Assembly: GCA_016933045.1 (NCBI GenBank)
Contig: JAFGBR010000081.1
Coordinates: 39,074 to 103,073 of the forward strand
Source of the DNA: Marinilabiliaceae bacterium
GTDB lineage: Bacteria; Bacteroidota; Bacteroidia; Bacteroidales; Marinilabiliaceae
DNA: 64,000 nucleotides
Reading direction: 5' to 3'
Shown here in pieces: positions 17,953-27,111 of the stretch. The notes beneath the pieces were generated by a model. The model worked only from the letters and a program-made list of their open reading frames with translations. It ran no database searches and was not told where the DNA came from. Positions within the stretch are counted from its first letter, which is position 1. The number at the start of each line of letters is the position of its first letter. Position numbers and translations under genes: made by a program.

Positions 17953-20856
17953 TTAGTTTTTTACAACTTTAAACAATTCTGTTTTTCCATCACATTCCAC
18001 CCTAATCATATAAATTCCAGCTTGTTTAACCAAAACAGGAGTAACTTCTTTCGATACTTTTTCCTGAATCACAATATTTCCGGCTAGGTTATAAACAGTT
18101 ACAATACCTTCAGCGCCTGAAACACAAACGTTAAACTGTCCGTTTGTAACTGTTGGATATACCGAAATGGTTTGCTCAACACTTTTTCCATCAACAGAAA
18201 CTGTGCTAAAATAATGAGCAGCACGAGTCTCTACTTCGGTACTATTCATTGCTCCTGAATATATGTTAAACTCATGTAAATAGCCCATCCACGTATCATC
18301 AGCACTCCAACCACTCTTACCTAAGAAAGCATTGGCACTGCTAATTTTATTAACTAAACCAATAGCTTCAATTTTATTCTGTAAAATACCATTAATGTAA
18401 TAAGCTATTGAATCATAAGTTAAAGTACTTACTACATGATATTTATCATCTGCCATATCAATTTCAATGCCAGTTGCAGTTGAATCACTGGCTTGAGTTC
18501 TACTTGTCATTGTTGAATCATTACGGGTTGGCTGAATCCAATAAGAGTTAGCTCCATTAATATCACCAAAGTAAGCAAGCATTGTATATTTTCCAATATT
18601 CTCGCCGGTTGCTGTAATAAAAGCTTCAAGAGTTATTGCCGGATAAATACCTAAATTAATCTTATCACCAGGTAACTCTATATAATCGCCATTGACCGAA
18701 CTTCTATATCTTCCATCATAAACACTACCACCAACAACAACACCGTTAGCTCCTCCAACTTTATCTTTTGCATCACCGCTCCAAAAATCGTAAGAGTGTT
18801 TAAGAATTAACTCTCCACTATATTCTGTAAAATTAACAGTATATGTTTTTGTACTGGTTAAGTCATACGATGTTACTACTATTGTTGCTATTCCTGTTCC
18901 ATTTGATATGGTAATTGTATCGTCCATCGATATTGTAGCAAGCGGACTGGTTGTAGTAGCAGATATTACAACTTCAGTTTTTCCCTGTGGTATTACTACG
19001 GTATATTCAAGGGTATCGGCATTAAATACAGGATCTAACCCTCCATAACTTGTTGTAATACCCGAAAGTGTTGCATCGTCAAGCGATATAGAAGGACCAT
19101 AACTACCTCCACTTATTAAACCATGTAATTTATTTATCGACAAATCAACTGCCTGTGAAGGGTTTTGCAAATCAAAATTCCAGAAACCAATTAATCCTGC
19201 TTCATTGCCAACTAAAGAAGTTAATTTATTTGCAGCAAGTGTAGCCGAATCTTTAGCAACATTCCAAATACGAACATCATCAATATTTCCTTTAAAAGCT
19301 GTTCCTGCAGTTTGTCCATTATTGGTATCCCATCCTAAATAGGTATCACCGGCCGAAAAGTCAATTGCAGCAAATACCCCACTCATCGATACATTAACTG
19401 CACTATCAGTTTTTGGTACGCCATCCAAATAAAAAGTTCTGGTATCTTCAGTTAATACTAATGCGATGTGATGCCAGTTATCGAACGGTACATTTGATGA
19501 AACAATTCCATAATCAGAGTTTCCATCAACATAAGTTGTCCCGGTCATCATCCTGATACTTTCGGCAGCCTGCCAGCTCGATGCATATTGCAATCCAAAA
19601 TTACCAGGTCTGTTATATATCAAACCAGCATTATTCACCTGGTCACCTTCGGGTTTAATCCACATTTCAATAGTAAACGGAAGAGTTGTAAGATTTAACC
19701 CCGATAGATTAACATTACTGTTAATTCCACTTACTCCAGGAAGATATAATGAGTAATTTTTACCATCAGCCTCTGCAATATTTATTGTATATGTCTTTAC
19801 AGTTTGATTATCTTTAGCAGTAACTGTAAGTGTTGCTGTTCCTACACCTCCCGACAAAGTAAACGATCCATTACCCACTACTGTTGCCTCAGGTACATTA
19901 GTAACACCTACTACATTAACCGATGTAGTTCCTTTTGGTACTATTAATTCATAAGTATCAACAGAAGGATTCAATACAGGGTTTAAAGCACCTACACTTA
20001 ATTCAATATCTTTAAGGGTAGCATCTGTAGTACCTACATCTTCAGTAATTTTAATAACATATTCAACCATATCACCAGTACCGGCTGTAACTAAAATTGA
20101 AGCTTTATATGATCCATTTACAAGTGTAACTTCTCCTATATCACCCTCTATTTTAGCACCTAAACCATTAACTGTAGCACTAATGTTTACAGATGTTGTT
20201 CCAAAAGGTACTAATAAATCATACTCAGCTATTTCTTGCAAATTTAATTCCGGGCTAATAACTCCTTTATCAAAAGTTAAAGTTTTAAGTGAATAATCAT
20301 CATATCCCTCTGGAACATCGCCTACTGTAACAGATAAAACCTGAACGGTATCAGGCTCTGTATCAGCGTTATGCAAACACGACCAACGATCGATAGATGT
20401 AATACTGGTATTTCTAAAACCCGCATCTTGTGTAAAAATCTCTACCGGTAATTCCATTCCTGTGGTCTGAACATATACCCTATAAGTCATATTAGTAATA
20501 TTCAAGTCAAACCAAGCATCATATTTTTGTCCTGGTACCAATGCTACATTATTAGTATTTACAAATCCACTTCCTCCATTTCTTATTTGCAGGTTAGGAT
20601 AAAAAGCCAAAGAAGCAGAATAATCACCCCAACCGACAATTTCGGGTTGAGATAATACAAATGAAGCATCATATACACCATCTGCATCCACATCGTGAAA
20701 TACCAATTCGGCATGTACAATTTTGTTTCCGGTTAACGGAGTATCAAAAACTCCGGTTGTATCGACCGTTTGGCCAATAATAGATGTATTGCAATACAAA
20801 ACTGCAGCTACTACTATTAACCAAAATCTTTTAAAAAGTAGATTTCTGTTTTTCAT
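17953..20856 (-). CDS. T9SS-exported LamG and cadherin-like domain protein
   Basis: A 967-residue secreted protein of unknown specific function. After a signal peptide (about 10-28) there is a beta-rich N-terminal domain, cadherin-like beta-sandwich repeats (about 188-270, 278-362 and 600-680; the last two show clear LNPVLNPSVDTYELIVP-type motifs), a LamG/concanavalin-like domain (about 370-575), a second LamG-like domain (about 690-885) and a C-terminal Por secretion sorting domain (ISVYPTVTNGQFNV ... GIYMIRVECDGKTELFKVVKN). The sorting domain means export through the type IX system and surface attachment or release. LamG and cadherin-like parts suggest glycan or surface binding. Only gene of its unit visible here. 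Confidence 0.85.
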   Translation of the reverse strand: MKNRNLLFKRFWLIVVAAVLYCNTSIIGQTVDTTGVFDTPLTGNKIVHAELVFHDVDADGVYDASFVLSQPEIVGWGDYSASLAFYPNLQIRNGGSGFVNTNNVALVPGQKYDAWFDLNITNMTYRVYVQTTGMELPVEIFTQDAGFRNTSITSIDRWSCLHNADTEPDTVQVLSVTVGDVPEGYDDYSLKTLTFDKGVISPELNLQEIAEYDLLVPFGTTSVNISATVNGLGAKIEGDIGEVTLVNGSYKASILVTAGTGDMVEYVIKITEDVGTTDATLKDIELSVGALNPVLNPSVDTYELIVPKGTTSVNVVGVTNVPEATVVGNGSFTLSGGVGTATLTVTAKDNQTVKTYTINIAEADGKNYSLYLPGVSGINSNVNLSGLNLTTLPFTIEMWIKPEGDQVNNAGLIYNRPGNFGLQYASSWQAAESIRMMTGTTYVDGNSDYGIVSSNVPFDNWHHIALVLTEDTRTFYLDGVPKTDSAVNVSMSGVFAAIDFSAGDTYLGWDTNNGQTAGTAFKGNIDDVRIWNVAKDSATLAANKLTSLVGNEAGLIGFWNFDLQNPSQAVDLSINKLHGLISGGSYGPSISLDDATLSGITTSYGGLDPVFNADTLEYTVVIPQGKTEVVISATTTSPLATISMDDTITISNGTGIATIVVTSYDLTSTKTYTVNFTEYSGELILKHSYDFWSGDAKDKVGGANGVVVGGSVYDGRYRSSVNGDYIELPGDKINLGIYPAITLEAFITATGENIGKYTMLAYFGDINGANSYWIQPTRNDSTMTSRTQASDSTATGIEIDMADDKYHVVSTLTYDSIAYYINGILQNKIEAIGLVNKISSANAFLGKSGWSADDTWMGYLHEFNIYSGAMNSTEVETRAAHYFSTVSVDGKSVEQTISVYPTVTNGQFNVCVSGAEGIVTVYNLAGNIVIQEKVSKEVTPVLVKQAGIYMIRVECDGKTELFKVVKN

Positions 20857-21555
20857 TCTATTTAATTTTTAAAGTTTAAATAATCACTATTAGTGTTTAA
20901 AAAAGTAAAAATAAGTTGAAACACTAGTTTAAAATGAAACAAAATTGATGTTGACTAAAAGATATTCGATACAAACTGATATTTTTTTTAAAAGAATTAC
21001 CAAAAATTGGGCATTATTATAATCAATGAGCAAAATCAATTATTTATTATAACATAAAACAAAGTTTATACTATTTCATTAATTGTAAAATGCCATAAAT
21101 AGTTTTATCAACTAAAAACAGACATTAATCTCACATGGTACAATAAATAATAGCGAGTATTATCTATCCCAAAAAAATTACAGAAAAAAATTACACAGAA
21201 AACCAAAATATGCAATTCACAAATGTATATTTTAATAATGGTGAGTGGAGGGTAGAGGTGAGTAATATTTACAAATGTTAACAATGTAATAGATTATTAA
21301 TAAGTTTATTGTTTACATGTGTATTATAATAACAGTGGGGGAATAAATTTTATTTATAACATTAATTCAAGTAGTTAATTCACTAATAACCAATAATATA
21401 AAGGTTTTATATATAGTATAACTTTATATATTTTGATTACAATTATACACAAATAACAAAAAATCATAAAAAAACAAATTATTTTTGTGATTAAAGTATT
21501 AAAAACCAGTATTTTAGTGTATTTATATGAATTGTGTATTTAAGTGTTTTTTTTC

Positions 21556-21582
21556 TACTTGTAACATATTGGATTACAAGTA
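21556..21582. repeat. inverted repeat TACTTGTAA/TTACAAGTA
   Basis: Perfect 9-bp arms (21556-21564 and 21574-21582) with a 9-base spacer in the AT-rich gap. Could be a protein-binding site or hairpin; function unknown. Confidence 0.5.
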
Positions 21583-21769
21583 ATTTGTTTATTAATAAAT
21601 TAATAACACTACTAATAAAAAGCTTGAATAATTAAATATCATACTTAGATTTAATATTGTTATATGATTGGATATAAAAATATTATATAAACTAAATTGA
21701 ATAGATATTTGAATTATTAATAATTGCTTATTGAATATTTGAGTTGAAAACGATTATTATTTGTTATTG

Positions 21770-21805
21770 TTACAAATGTAATTGATTAATCGTGTACATT
21801 TGTTA
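21770..21805. promoter_or_regulatory. two TTACATTTGTAA-type sites upstream of XRE gene
   Basis: TTACAAATGTAA (21770-21781) and GTACATTTGTTA (21794-21805) in opposite orientation, just upstream of the XRE promoter. Candidate operator for autoregulation by the XRE protein; this is inference. Confidence 0.4.
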
Positions 21806-21836
21806 TTTGAAAAGTGTTATTTATTGTTTACATTTG
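21806..21836 (+). promoter_or_regulatory. Bacteroidota consensus promoter of XRE gene
   Basis: TTTG (21806-21809), 19 bases, TACATTTG (21829-21836): an exact fit to TTTG-N19-21-TAnnTTTG, 36 bases before the ATG at 21873. Confidence 0.65.
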
Positions 21837-21872
21837 TGCAATTAATGTTATTACGGATGTAAATTATTACCA

Positions 21873-22364
21873 ATGCAGGATAGATTAACTAAAATACTGC
21901 AACACGAAAAGCTAACATCGGCAAAATTTGCTGATTTAATTGGTGTACAACGCTCAAGTGTTTCTCATATTTTATCTGGAAGAAATAAGCCAAGCCTCGA
22001 TTTTTTAGGTAAAATACTGGCACAATTCCCTCACTTAAGTGGCGATTGGCTTATATCAGGCAATGGGGCAATGATAAAAACAGGTGTTTCTTCTAAAACA
22101 ATTACTAATAGTAATAACTTGTTTAATCAATCAAATACTGTAATTAAACAAGAGGATGTATCGCAAACACCCTTAAAACCCGGTAATACTATATCAAAAC
22201 TATTTAATGATTCATTGGGAATTCAATCACAACAAAGCGTAAATAATACTGATAATTCACCTGGTAATAATACTATAATTAAAAAAACAGAAAATAAACA
22301 TATTGATCGAATAGTAGTGTTTTATTCCGATCGTACTTTCATTGAATATTTATCGGCAGATTAA
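21873..22364 (+). CDS. XRE-family helix-turn-helix regulator
   Basis: A 163-residue DNA-binding protein. Residues about 5-65 form an HTH_3 domain (KFADLIGVQRSSVSHILSGRNKPSLDFLGKIL). The middle (about 70-140) is rich in Asn, Ser and Thr and probably disordered, and the C-terminus ends in DRIVVFYSDRTFIEYL, a short strand-rich motif seen in Bacteroidota members of this group and possibly used for dimerisation. Its gene lies between clusters of TTACATTTGTAA motifs that also precede pyrK and follow pyrD, so it may regulate these genes and itself. No ligand can be proposed. Confidence 0.82.
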   Translation: MQDRLTKILQHEKLTSAKFADLIGVQRSSVSHILSGRNKPSLDFLGKILAQFPHLSGDWLISGNGAMIKTGVSSKTITNSNNLFNQSNTVIKQEDVSQTPLKPGNTISKLFNDSLGIQSQQSVNNTDNSPGNNTIIKKTENKHIDRIVVFYSDRTFIEYLSAD

Positions 22365-22505
22365 CTTTATTATAAATGGTTGATAAGTTATAATAACTTT
22401 TTATTTCTTATTTTTTCCTAAACTACTACTATAACAGAGTTTATTCTAATTATTGCAATTATTTTATCAACTAAATTGTATTATATTTATGCCAAAATAT
22501 AATAA

Positions 22506-22517
22506 TTACATTTGTAA
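22506..22517. promoter_or_regulatory. TTACATTTGTAA site upstream of pyrK
   Basis: Exact TTACATTTGTAA about 30 bases before the pyrK start. It contains TACATTTG, so it may double as the -7 box (no good -33 element is seen) and as a binding site. Confidence 0.45.
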
Positions 22518-22537
22518 ACAACGCAAATTATTAGTTG

Positions 22538-23311
22538 GTGAAAAAGAACATTGATATTTTCGAAATTATTGCGAATAATCGCTTAAATCATGAATATGTG
22601 GTTCTTGAACTTGCATTAAAAGGAAAAGAACTCCCCGAAATGCATCCCGGACAATTTGTACAGGTTAAAGTTGATAATACTCCTGCTACATTTTTAAGAC
22701 GTCCTATTTCAATTCATGATGTTGATTATAAAAAAGGAATAATAAAGCTTCTGATACAAGAAGTTGGCGAAGGAACACGATGGATGGGACAACTTAAAGA
22801 AGGTGATTTTTTGAATCTGGTATATCCTTTAGGAAATTGGTTTAAGCTGCCTAAATCGGAAAAAGTTTTGTTGGTTGGTGGCGGTTGTGGTGTAGCTCCA
22901 TTACTGTTTTTAGGTAGGGTATTAAAAGCAAATGGTATAAAACCCCGTTTTTTAATTGGTGCTAAAAATAAAGAGTATTTAATAGGATTAAACGAATATG
23001 AAGAGCTTGGCGAAGTTTTTAAAACAACCGAAGATGGATCGGCCGGCACTAAAGGATATGTGATTCATCACCCTGTTATGAAAACTCAAACTCCCGACTT
23101 TGATACTGTTTATACGTGTGGTCCTGATGCTATGATGAAAGTAATTGCAAAATATGCAGAAAGCCATAACATCGAATGTCAGGTATCGCTCGAAAATACA
23201 ATGGCTTGCGGTATTGGTGCTTGTTTATGCTGTGTAACAGCAACAACCGATGGTAATAAGTGTACATGTATTGATGGTCCTGTTTTTGATTCAAAACTAT
23301 TAAAATGGTAA
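22538..23311 (+). CDS. pyrK: dihydroorotate dehydrogenase electron transfer subunit
   Basis: PyrK carries electrons from PyrD to NAD in the class 1B dihydroorotate dehydrogenase of pyrimidine synthesis. The 257-residue protein has an FAD-binding beta-barrel with [11 protein letters not shown] (about 51-61), a nucleotide-binding segment [13 protein letters not shown] (about 109-121), and a C-terminal 2Fe-2S cluster with Cys in [12 protein letters not shown] and KCTCIDG. There is no ATG at the 5' end; GTG at 22538 ([11 protein letters not shown]) is chosen over the adjacent TTG at 22535. The 3' end overlaps pyrD by 7 bases. Confidence 0.93.
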   Translation: MKKNIDIFEIIANNRLNHEYVVLELALKGKELPEMHPGQFVQVKVDNTPATFLRRPISIHDVDYKKGIIKLLIQEVGEGTRWMGQLKEGDFLNLVYPLGNWFKLPKSEKVLLVGGGCGVAPLLFLGRVLKANGIKPRFLIGAKNKEYLIGLNEYEELGEVFKTTEDGSAGTKGYVIHHPVMKTQTPDFDTVYTCGPDAMMKVIAKYAESHNIECQVSLENTMACGIGACLCCVTATTDGNKCTCIDGPVFDSKLLKW

Positions 23312-24219
23312 AATTAGACGTTGATTTGGGTAATGGTTTAATACTAAAAAACCCAGTAATGACAGCTTCGGGCACTTTTGGCTATGGCGAAGAATACAAC
23401 GATTTTTATGATATTAATATTTTAGGCGGAGTTATAGTAAAAGGAACTACATTACACCACCGTGAGGGTAATAATTACCCAAGAATGACCGAAACACCAA
23501 TGGGAATGCTAAATGCCGTTGGTTTACAAAACAAAGGTGTTGACTATTTTATTTCGGAAATTTATCCACGTATTAAGCAGTTTAATACTAATATGTTGGT
23601 TAATGTATCCGGATCAACTATAGATGAATACATTGCTACTGCCAAAAAGTTAAATGATCTGGATGAAATTCCAGCTATTGAGCTAAACATTAGCTGTCCG
23701 AATGTAAAAGAGGGAGGTATGGCTTTCGGAACAAGTTGTCCTTCGGCAGTTGCTGTTGTATCGGCTGTAAGAAAGGTATATAAAAAACATTTAATGGTAA
23801 AACTATCGCCTAATGTTACAAATATTACAGAAATTGCAAAAGGAGTAGAGGAAGCTGGTGCCGATTCGGTATCACTTATTAATACACTATTAGGAATGGC
23901 TATTGATGCTGAAAAAAGAAAACCTCTGTTATCAACTGTTACCGGTGGTTTATCTGGCCCTGCTGTAAAACCAATAGCTCTTCGAATGGTTTGGCAGGTT
24001 AGTCAGGTTGTGAAAATTCCTGTTGTTGGACTTGGAGGTATAAGTAATGCAACCGATGCCATTGAATTTATGTTAGCCGGTGCTAAGGCAATACAAGTTG
24101 GAACTGCTAATTTTATCGATCCTACTGTTTGTGTTAAAATTATTGAAGGAATAACCGATTATATGATCAGGCATAATGTATTAAATATTAACGATTTAGT
24201 TGGTGATTTACAAATGTAA
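23305..24219 (+). CDS. pyrD: dihydroorotate dehydrogenase catalytic subunit, class 1B
   Basis: PyrD oxidises dihydroorotate to orotate with FMN. The 304-residue TIM barrel shows the class 1B features: [12 protein letters not shown] at the N-terminus, [11 protein letters not shown] with catalytic Cys C131, [23 protein letters not shown] and the phosphate-binding [19 protein letters not shown]. It overlaps pyrK, with which it forms the NAD-dependent heterotetramer. The stop codon lies inside a hairpin built from two inverted TTACAAATGTAA motifs. Confidence 0.96.
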   Translation: MVKLDVDLGNGLILKNPVMTASGTFGYGEEYNDFYDINILGGVIVKGTTLHHREGNNYPRMTETPMGMLNAVGLQNKGVDYFISEIYPRIKQFNTNMLVNVSGSTIDEYIATAKKLNDLDEIPAIELNISCPNVKEGGMAFGTSCPSAVAVVSAVRKVYKKHLMVKLSPNVTNITEIAKGVEEAGADSVSLINTLLGMAIDAEKRKPLLSTVTGGLSGPAVKPIALRMVWQVSQVVKIPVVGLGGISNATDAIEFMLAGAKAIQVGTANFIDPTVCVKIIEGITDYMIRHNVLNINDLVGDLQM

Positions 24220-24243
24220 ATAAGGTAATTACATTTGTAAATC
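24205..24243. promoter_or_regulatory. 15-bp hairpin from paired TTACATTTGTAA motifs at pyrD stop
   Basis: GATTTACAAATGTAA (24205-24219) and its exact reverse complement (24229-24243), spacer 9 bases. No T-run follows, so a plain terminator is doubtful; it may be a double operator or an RNA processing or stability hairpin before the Lnb gene. Confidence 0.5.
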
Positions 24244-24256
24244 CCATTTTATAATT

Positions 24257-25465
24257 ATGAACTATATCTATAAAACACTTTTTTTATTATTATTCACACC
24301 ACTATTATTTGGTCAACAAATCTCACCCAATGCCCAAATATCTTTAATAACCTGTGGTCCGGGTAATGATTTATATGCAAAATTTGGTCATAGTGCTATT
24401 CGATTAAACGACTCAATAAATAATATCGACTGGGTATTTAATTATGGAACATTTGATTTTGATACACCAAATTTTTACTTAAAGTTTATTAACGGTAATT
24501 TAAATTATATGTTATCGGTTAGTAAATTCGATCCATTTATTCGTTACTATTTTTTTAATAAACGGACAGTATCAGAACAAATTCTAGATCTTAATTTCGA
24601 AGAGAAAAAAAAGCTTACTCAATTGCTTATTGAAAATGCTAAACCTGAAAACAAATTTTATAGATATGATTTTTTCTTCGATAATTGTGCTACTAAAATC
24701 AGAGATATTGTTTTTAAATCTATTGAAGGTGAAATTATTTTACATAATATAAAGGGCGAGAATTCAACATTTAGAAATTTATTTAGTAGTTATTTGAATA
24801 ATTCAACGTGGACAAAATTCGGAATTGATATATTATTAGGATCTAAAACAGATTTGCAAACCGATACATGGCAAGAAATGTTTTTACCAAATTATCTCGA
24901 TTATCATTTTAAAAATGCAATAGTAAAACGTGATAGTTCTGAAAAACCTTTAATTAAAACTGAAAAAAAAATAATATCATTTAATAATGAATTATCAAAA
25001 ACAAGTTTTCGATTCTCACCATCAATAGTATTTGGAATTCTACTCATCTGTGTAATATTATTTTCAATACTATTTACAAATAATACAATCATTATTCGCA
25101 CATTCGATATAATCTTATTTCTTGCAACTGGATTATCTGGTTTATTAATATTATATATGTGGTTTTTCACCAGCCATCAGATTGTAAGTATGAATTACAA
25201 TATTTTGTGGGCTAATCCGTTAAATATTTTAATATTATGGATAACCCAAAAAAAATACTTTAATAGTATTTTCTCAACAGTTATTATAATAATATCAGTT
25301 TTACTTTTAGTTGTTTTTATTAGCATTTCGAAAAATATCCCTCAGGAATTACCTAATGGATATGTTGTCATTTTTTTGTTGCTTTTATACAGAATTGGTT
25401 TTTATTTATTTAAAAATAAATATGTTAAAAATATAATCTTTTTAAATAATAAACCTAATAAATGA
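24257..25465 (+). CDS. DUF4105/Lnb-type lipoprotein N-acyltransferase candidate
   Basis: A 402-residue protein: signal peptide (1-20), a periplasmic DUF4105 domain (about 25-215), and several C-terminal membrane segments (about 245-390). The domain keeps the Cys-His pair typical of the family, H45 in KFGHSAIRL and C144 in FFDNCATKIRD. This family was linked to Lnb, the enzyme that N-acylates lipoproteins in Bacteroides in place of Lnt; that reading is from knowledge of the family, not shown here. It starts 37 bases after pyrD and may be cotranscribed or use its own start signal. Confidence 0.75.
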   Translation: MNYIYKTLFLLLFTPLLFGQQISPNAQISLITCGPGNDLYAKFGHSAIRLNDSINNIDWVFNYGTFDFDTPNFYLKFINGNLNYMLSVSKFDPFIRYYFFNKRTVSEQILDLNFEEKKKLTQLLIENAKPENKFYRYDFFFDNCATKIRDIVFKSIEGEIILHNIKGENSTFRNLFSSYLNNSTWTKFGIDILLGSKTDLQTDTWQEMFLPNYLDYHFKNAIVKRDSSEKPLIKTEKKIISFNNELSKTSFRFSPSIVFGILLICVILFSILFTNNTIIIRTFDIILFLATGLSGLLILYMWFFTSHQIVSMNYNILWANPLNILILWITQKKYFNSIFSTVIIIISVLLLVVFISISKNIPQELPNGYVVIFLLLLYRIGFYLFKNKYVKNIIFLNNKPNK

Positions 25466-25523
25466 AACATTACATCTTAATTATTCGATATAAACTATTT
25501 TTAATAATAAAGCACAATAAATT

Positions 25524-26858
25524 ATGAGAAAGACCTTTATCAAAATAGGGTTAACAGTTATAATAATGAGCGTTTTGGCTTTCTCATCAACATTATACAT
25601 TTCGGAATTTCAAATTTTAGGTAATGAGTTTGAAACACCATTACCCAATTTTTCATCTTTACGTTTATCTAATTTGTTTAGTCAATCGGAAGATTTTCAG
25701 GACTTTGATAAATACATTGCGCGTTTTTTAGAGCAAAATAACATTGCCGGGGCATCAATAGCAATAGCAAAAAACGACAAATTACTTTTTGCAAAAGGTT
25801 ATGGATATTCCGATATTGATTTAAAAACAGAAACAGAACCTTTTCATTTATTCCGAATTGCAAGTATTTCAAAATTAATTACTACTGTTGGAATTATGAA
25901 ACTTGTTGAAAAACAACAATTATCGCTTAACCAGAATGTATTTGGTTCATCAGGAATTTTAAATGATAGTATTTACTTAAATTATGTTGATAAAAGAGTT
26001 GAATCTATAACTGTAAAACATTTATTGGAACATAGTGGCGGTTGGACACCTAAATATGGAGATCATATGTTTATGCCTACTGTTGTTGCCCAAAAGTTAG
26101 GAAAAAATCTACCAGTAAGTATTCAGGATATTATTCAATTTGCTTTAATCCATAGGTTGCATTTCGAACCTGGTTCTTATTCGAGCTATTCTAATTTAGG
26201 ATATGGAATTCTTGGTGAAATAATATCAAAAATATCAGGTATTGATTACGAAACCTTTATTCAAAATGAGGTTTTGTTTCCTCTAGGTATTTTTGATATG
26301 AAAATTGCCGGTAGTTTTTTATCTGAAAGAGATGAATTGGAAGTTATGTATTACGAACCTGATAATCAATTTTTTGTTGATGATTATTTAGGTAATGGTA
26401 CAAAAGTATCCCGAACTTATGGTGGTAATGATATGCGAACTTTAGGCCCTGCCGGTGGTTGGATTGCCAGTTCAACTGATCTGATGAAATTAATGCTTTC
26501 TATTAATGGAAATCCGGTTTTCAATGATATTATTAACCAAGAGTCAATTCAAATTATGACTAATAATGATGATTCTCTTAAAAGTCCTTTAGGATGGCGT
26601 AAAATTATTGATGATTATTGGATTAGAACTGGAACTCTGGCAAGTGTTTCATCTCAATTGGTATATGATAAGTCGAATAAAATATCGTGGGTTTTTTTAT
26701 CTAATTCTGGAAACTGGCGTGGTCCTGATTTTTCAAATACAATTTATAATCAAATGAATAAAGCTATTTCAAATATAAATATTTGGCCTGATTACGATTT
26801 ATTTGATTTAGAAACCAATTATGCTTCAAAAGAAAAACGTGAAAGTATAATCTTTTAA
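25524..26858 (+). CDS. class C beta-lactamase-like serine hydrolase
   Basis: A 444-residue protein of the serine beta-lactamase/penicillin-binding fold, with an N-terminal signal or membrane anchor (about 7-25). The SxxK motif is S114-I-S-K117 in FRIASISKL, and the YxN motif is in YSSYSNLGYG. The third motif is not obvious; RTGTLASVSS near 365 is a candidate. These proteins include D-Ala-D-amino acid peptidases, esterases and enzymes that are not drug-resistance factors; nothing here shows antibiotic resistance. Located 58 bases after the Lnb gene on the same strand. Confidence 0.83.
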   Translation: MRKTFIKIGLTVIIMSVLAFSSTLYISEFQILGNEFETPLPNFSSLRLSNLFSQSEDFQDFDKYIARFLEQNNIAGASIAIAKNDKLLFAKGYGYSDIDLKTETEPFHLFRIASISKLITTVGIMKLVEKQQLSLNQNVFGSSGILNDSIYLNYVDKRVESITVKHLLEHSGGWTPKYGDHMFMPTVVAQKLGKNLPVSIQDIIQFALIHRLHFEPGSYSSYSNLGYGILGEIISKISGIDYETFIQNEVLFPLGIFDMKIAGSFLSERDELEVMYYEPDNQFFVDDYLGNGTKVSRTYGGNDMRTLGPAGGWIASSTDLMKLMLSINGNPVFNDIINQESIQIMTNNDDSLKSPLGWRKIIDDYWIRTGTLASVSSQLVYDKSNKISWVFLSNSGNWRGPDFSNTIYNQMNKAISNINIWPDYDLFDLETNYASKEKRESIIF

Positions 26859-27049
26859 TTTTTGATATTTATGCTCGTTTAATATATAATAAAAAAATCT
26901 ACCCGCTTGTCTTATAATTGATATTATGTTAATTTTATTTATTATTAATATTGTAACTCTTCATTTTGTTTTACCACAACACAAATAATAAATTAACCAA
27001 ATAACGCTAAGGTTGTAAATTATGTAAAGTATGTATATTGAAATAAAAA

Positions 27050-27083
27050 TAAATGGCATCTCCTAAATTTGAGATACCATTTA
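27050..27083. terminator. bidirectional terminator
   Basis: TAAATGGCATCTC/GAGATACCATTTA (27050-27062, 27071-27083) with one mismatch, between the convergent serine hydrolase and TPR genes. Confidence 0.65.
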
Positions 27084-27111
27084 TTAAAAGCATTAAATAA
27101 ATAAATTATAA

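Larger units (their letters stand above)
20857..21872. other. 1-kb AT-rich intergenic region
   Basis: No coding sequence is supported here. The stretch is extremely AT-rich and holds copies of a TTACATTTGTAA-like motif (21218, 21269, 21770, 21794, 21828), an inverted repeat at 21556-21582, an 8-bp inverted repeat TAGTGTTT/AAACACTA at 20891-20926 close to the T9SS gene, and the promoter of the XRE gene. Confidence 0.7.

Noticed and set aside
22535..22540. TTG start for pyrK at 22535
   Set aside because: The GTG directly after it gives VKKNIDIF, a more usual start; TTG would add one residue only.
24205..24243. Ordinary intrinsic terminator after pyrD
   Set aside because: The hairpin is strong but there is no T run and the stop codon is inside it; the motif recurs elsewhere as sites without hairpins.
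25524..26858. Beta-lactamase resistance gene
   Set aside because: The family includes peptidases and esterases; nothing specific for antibiotic hydrolysis is seen.
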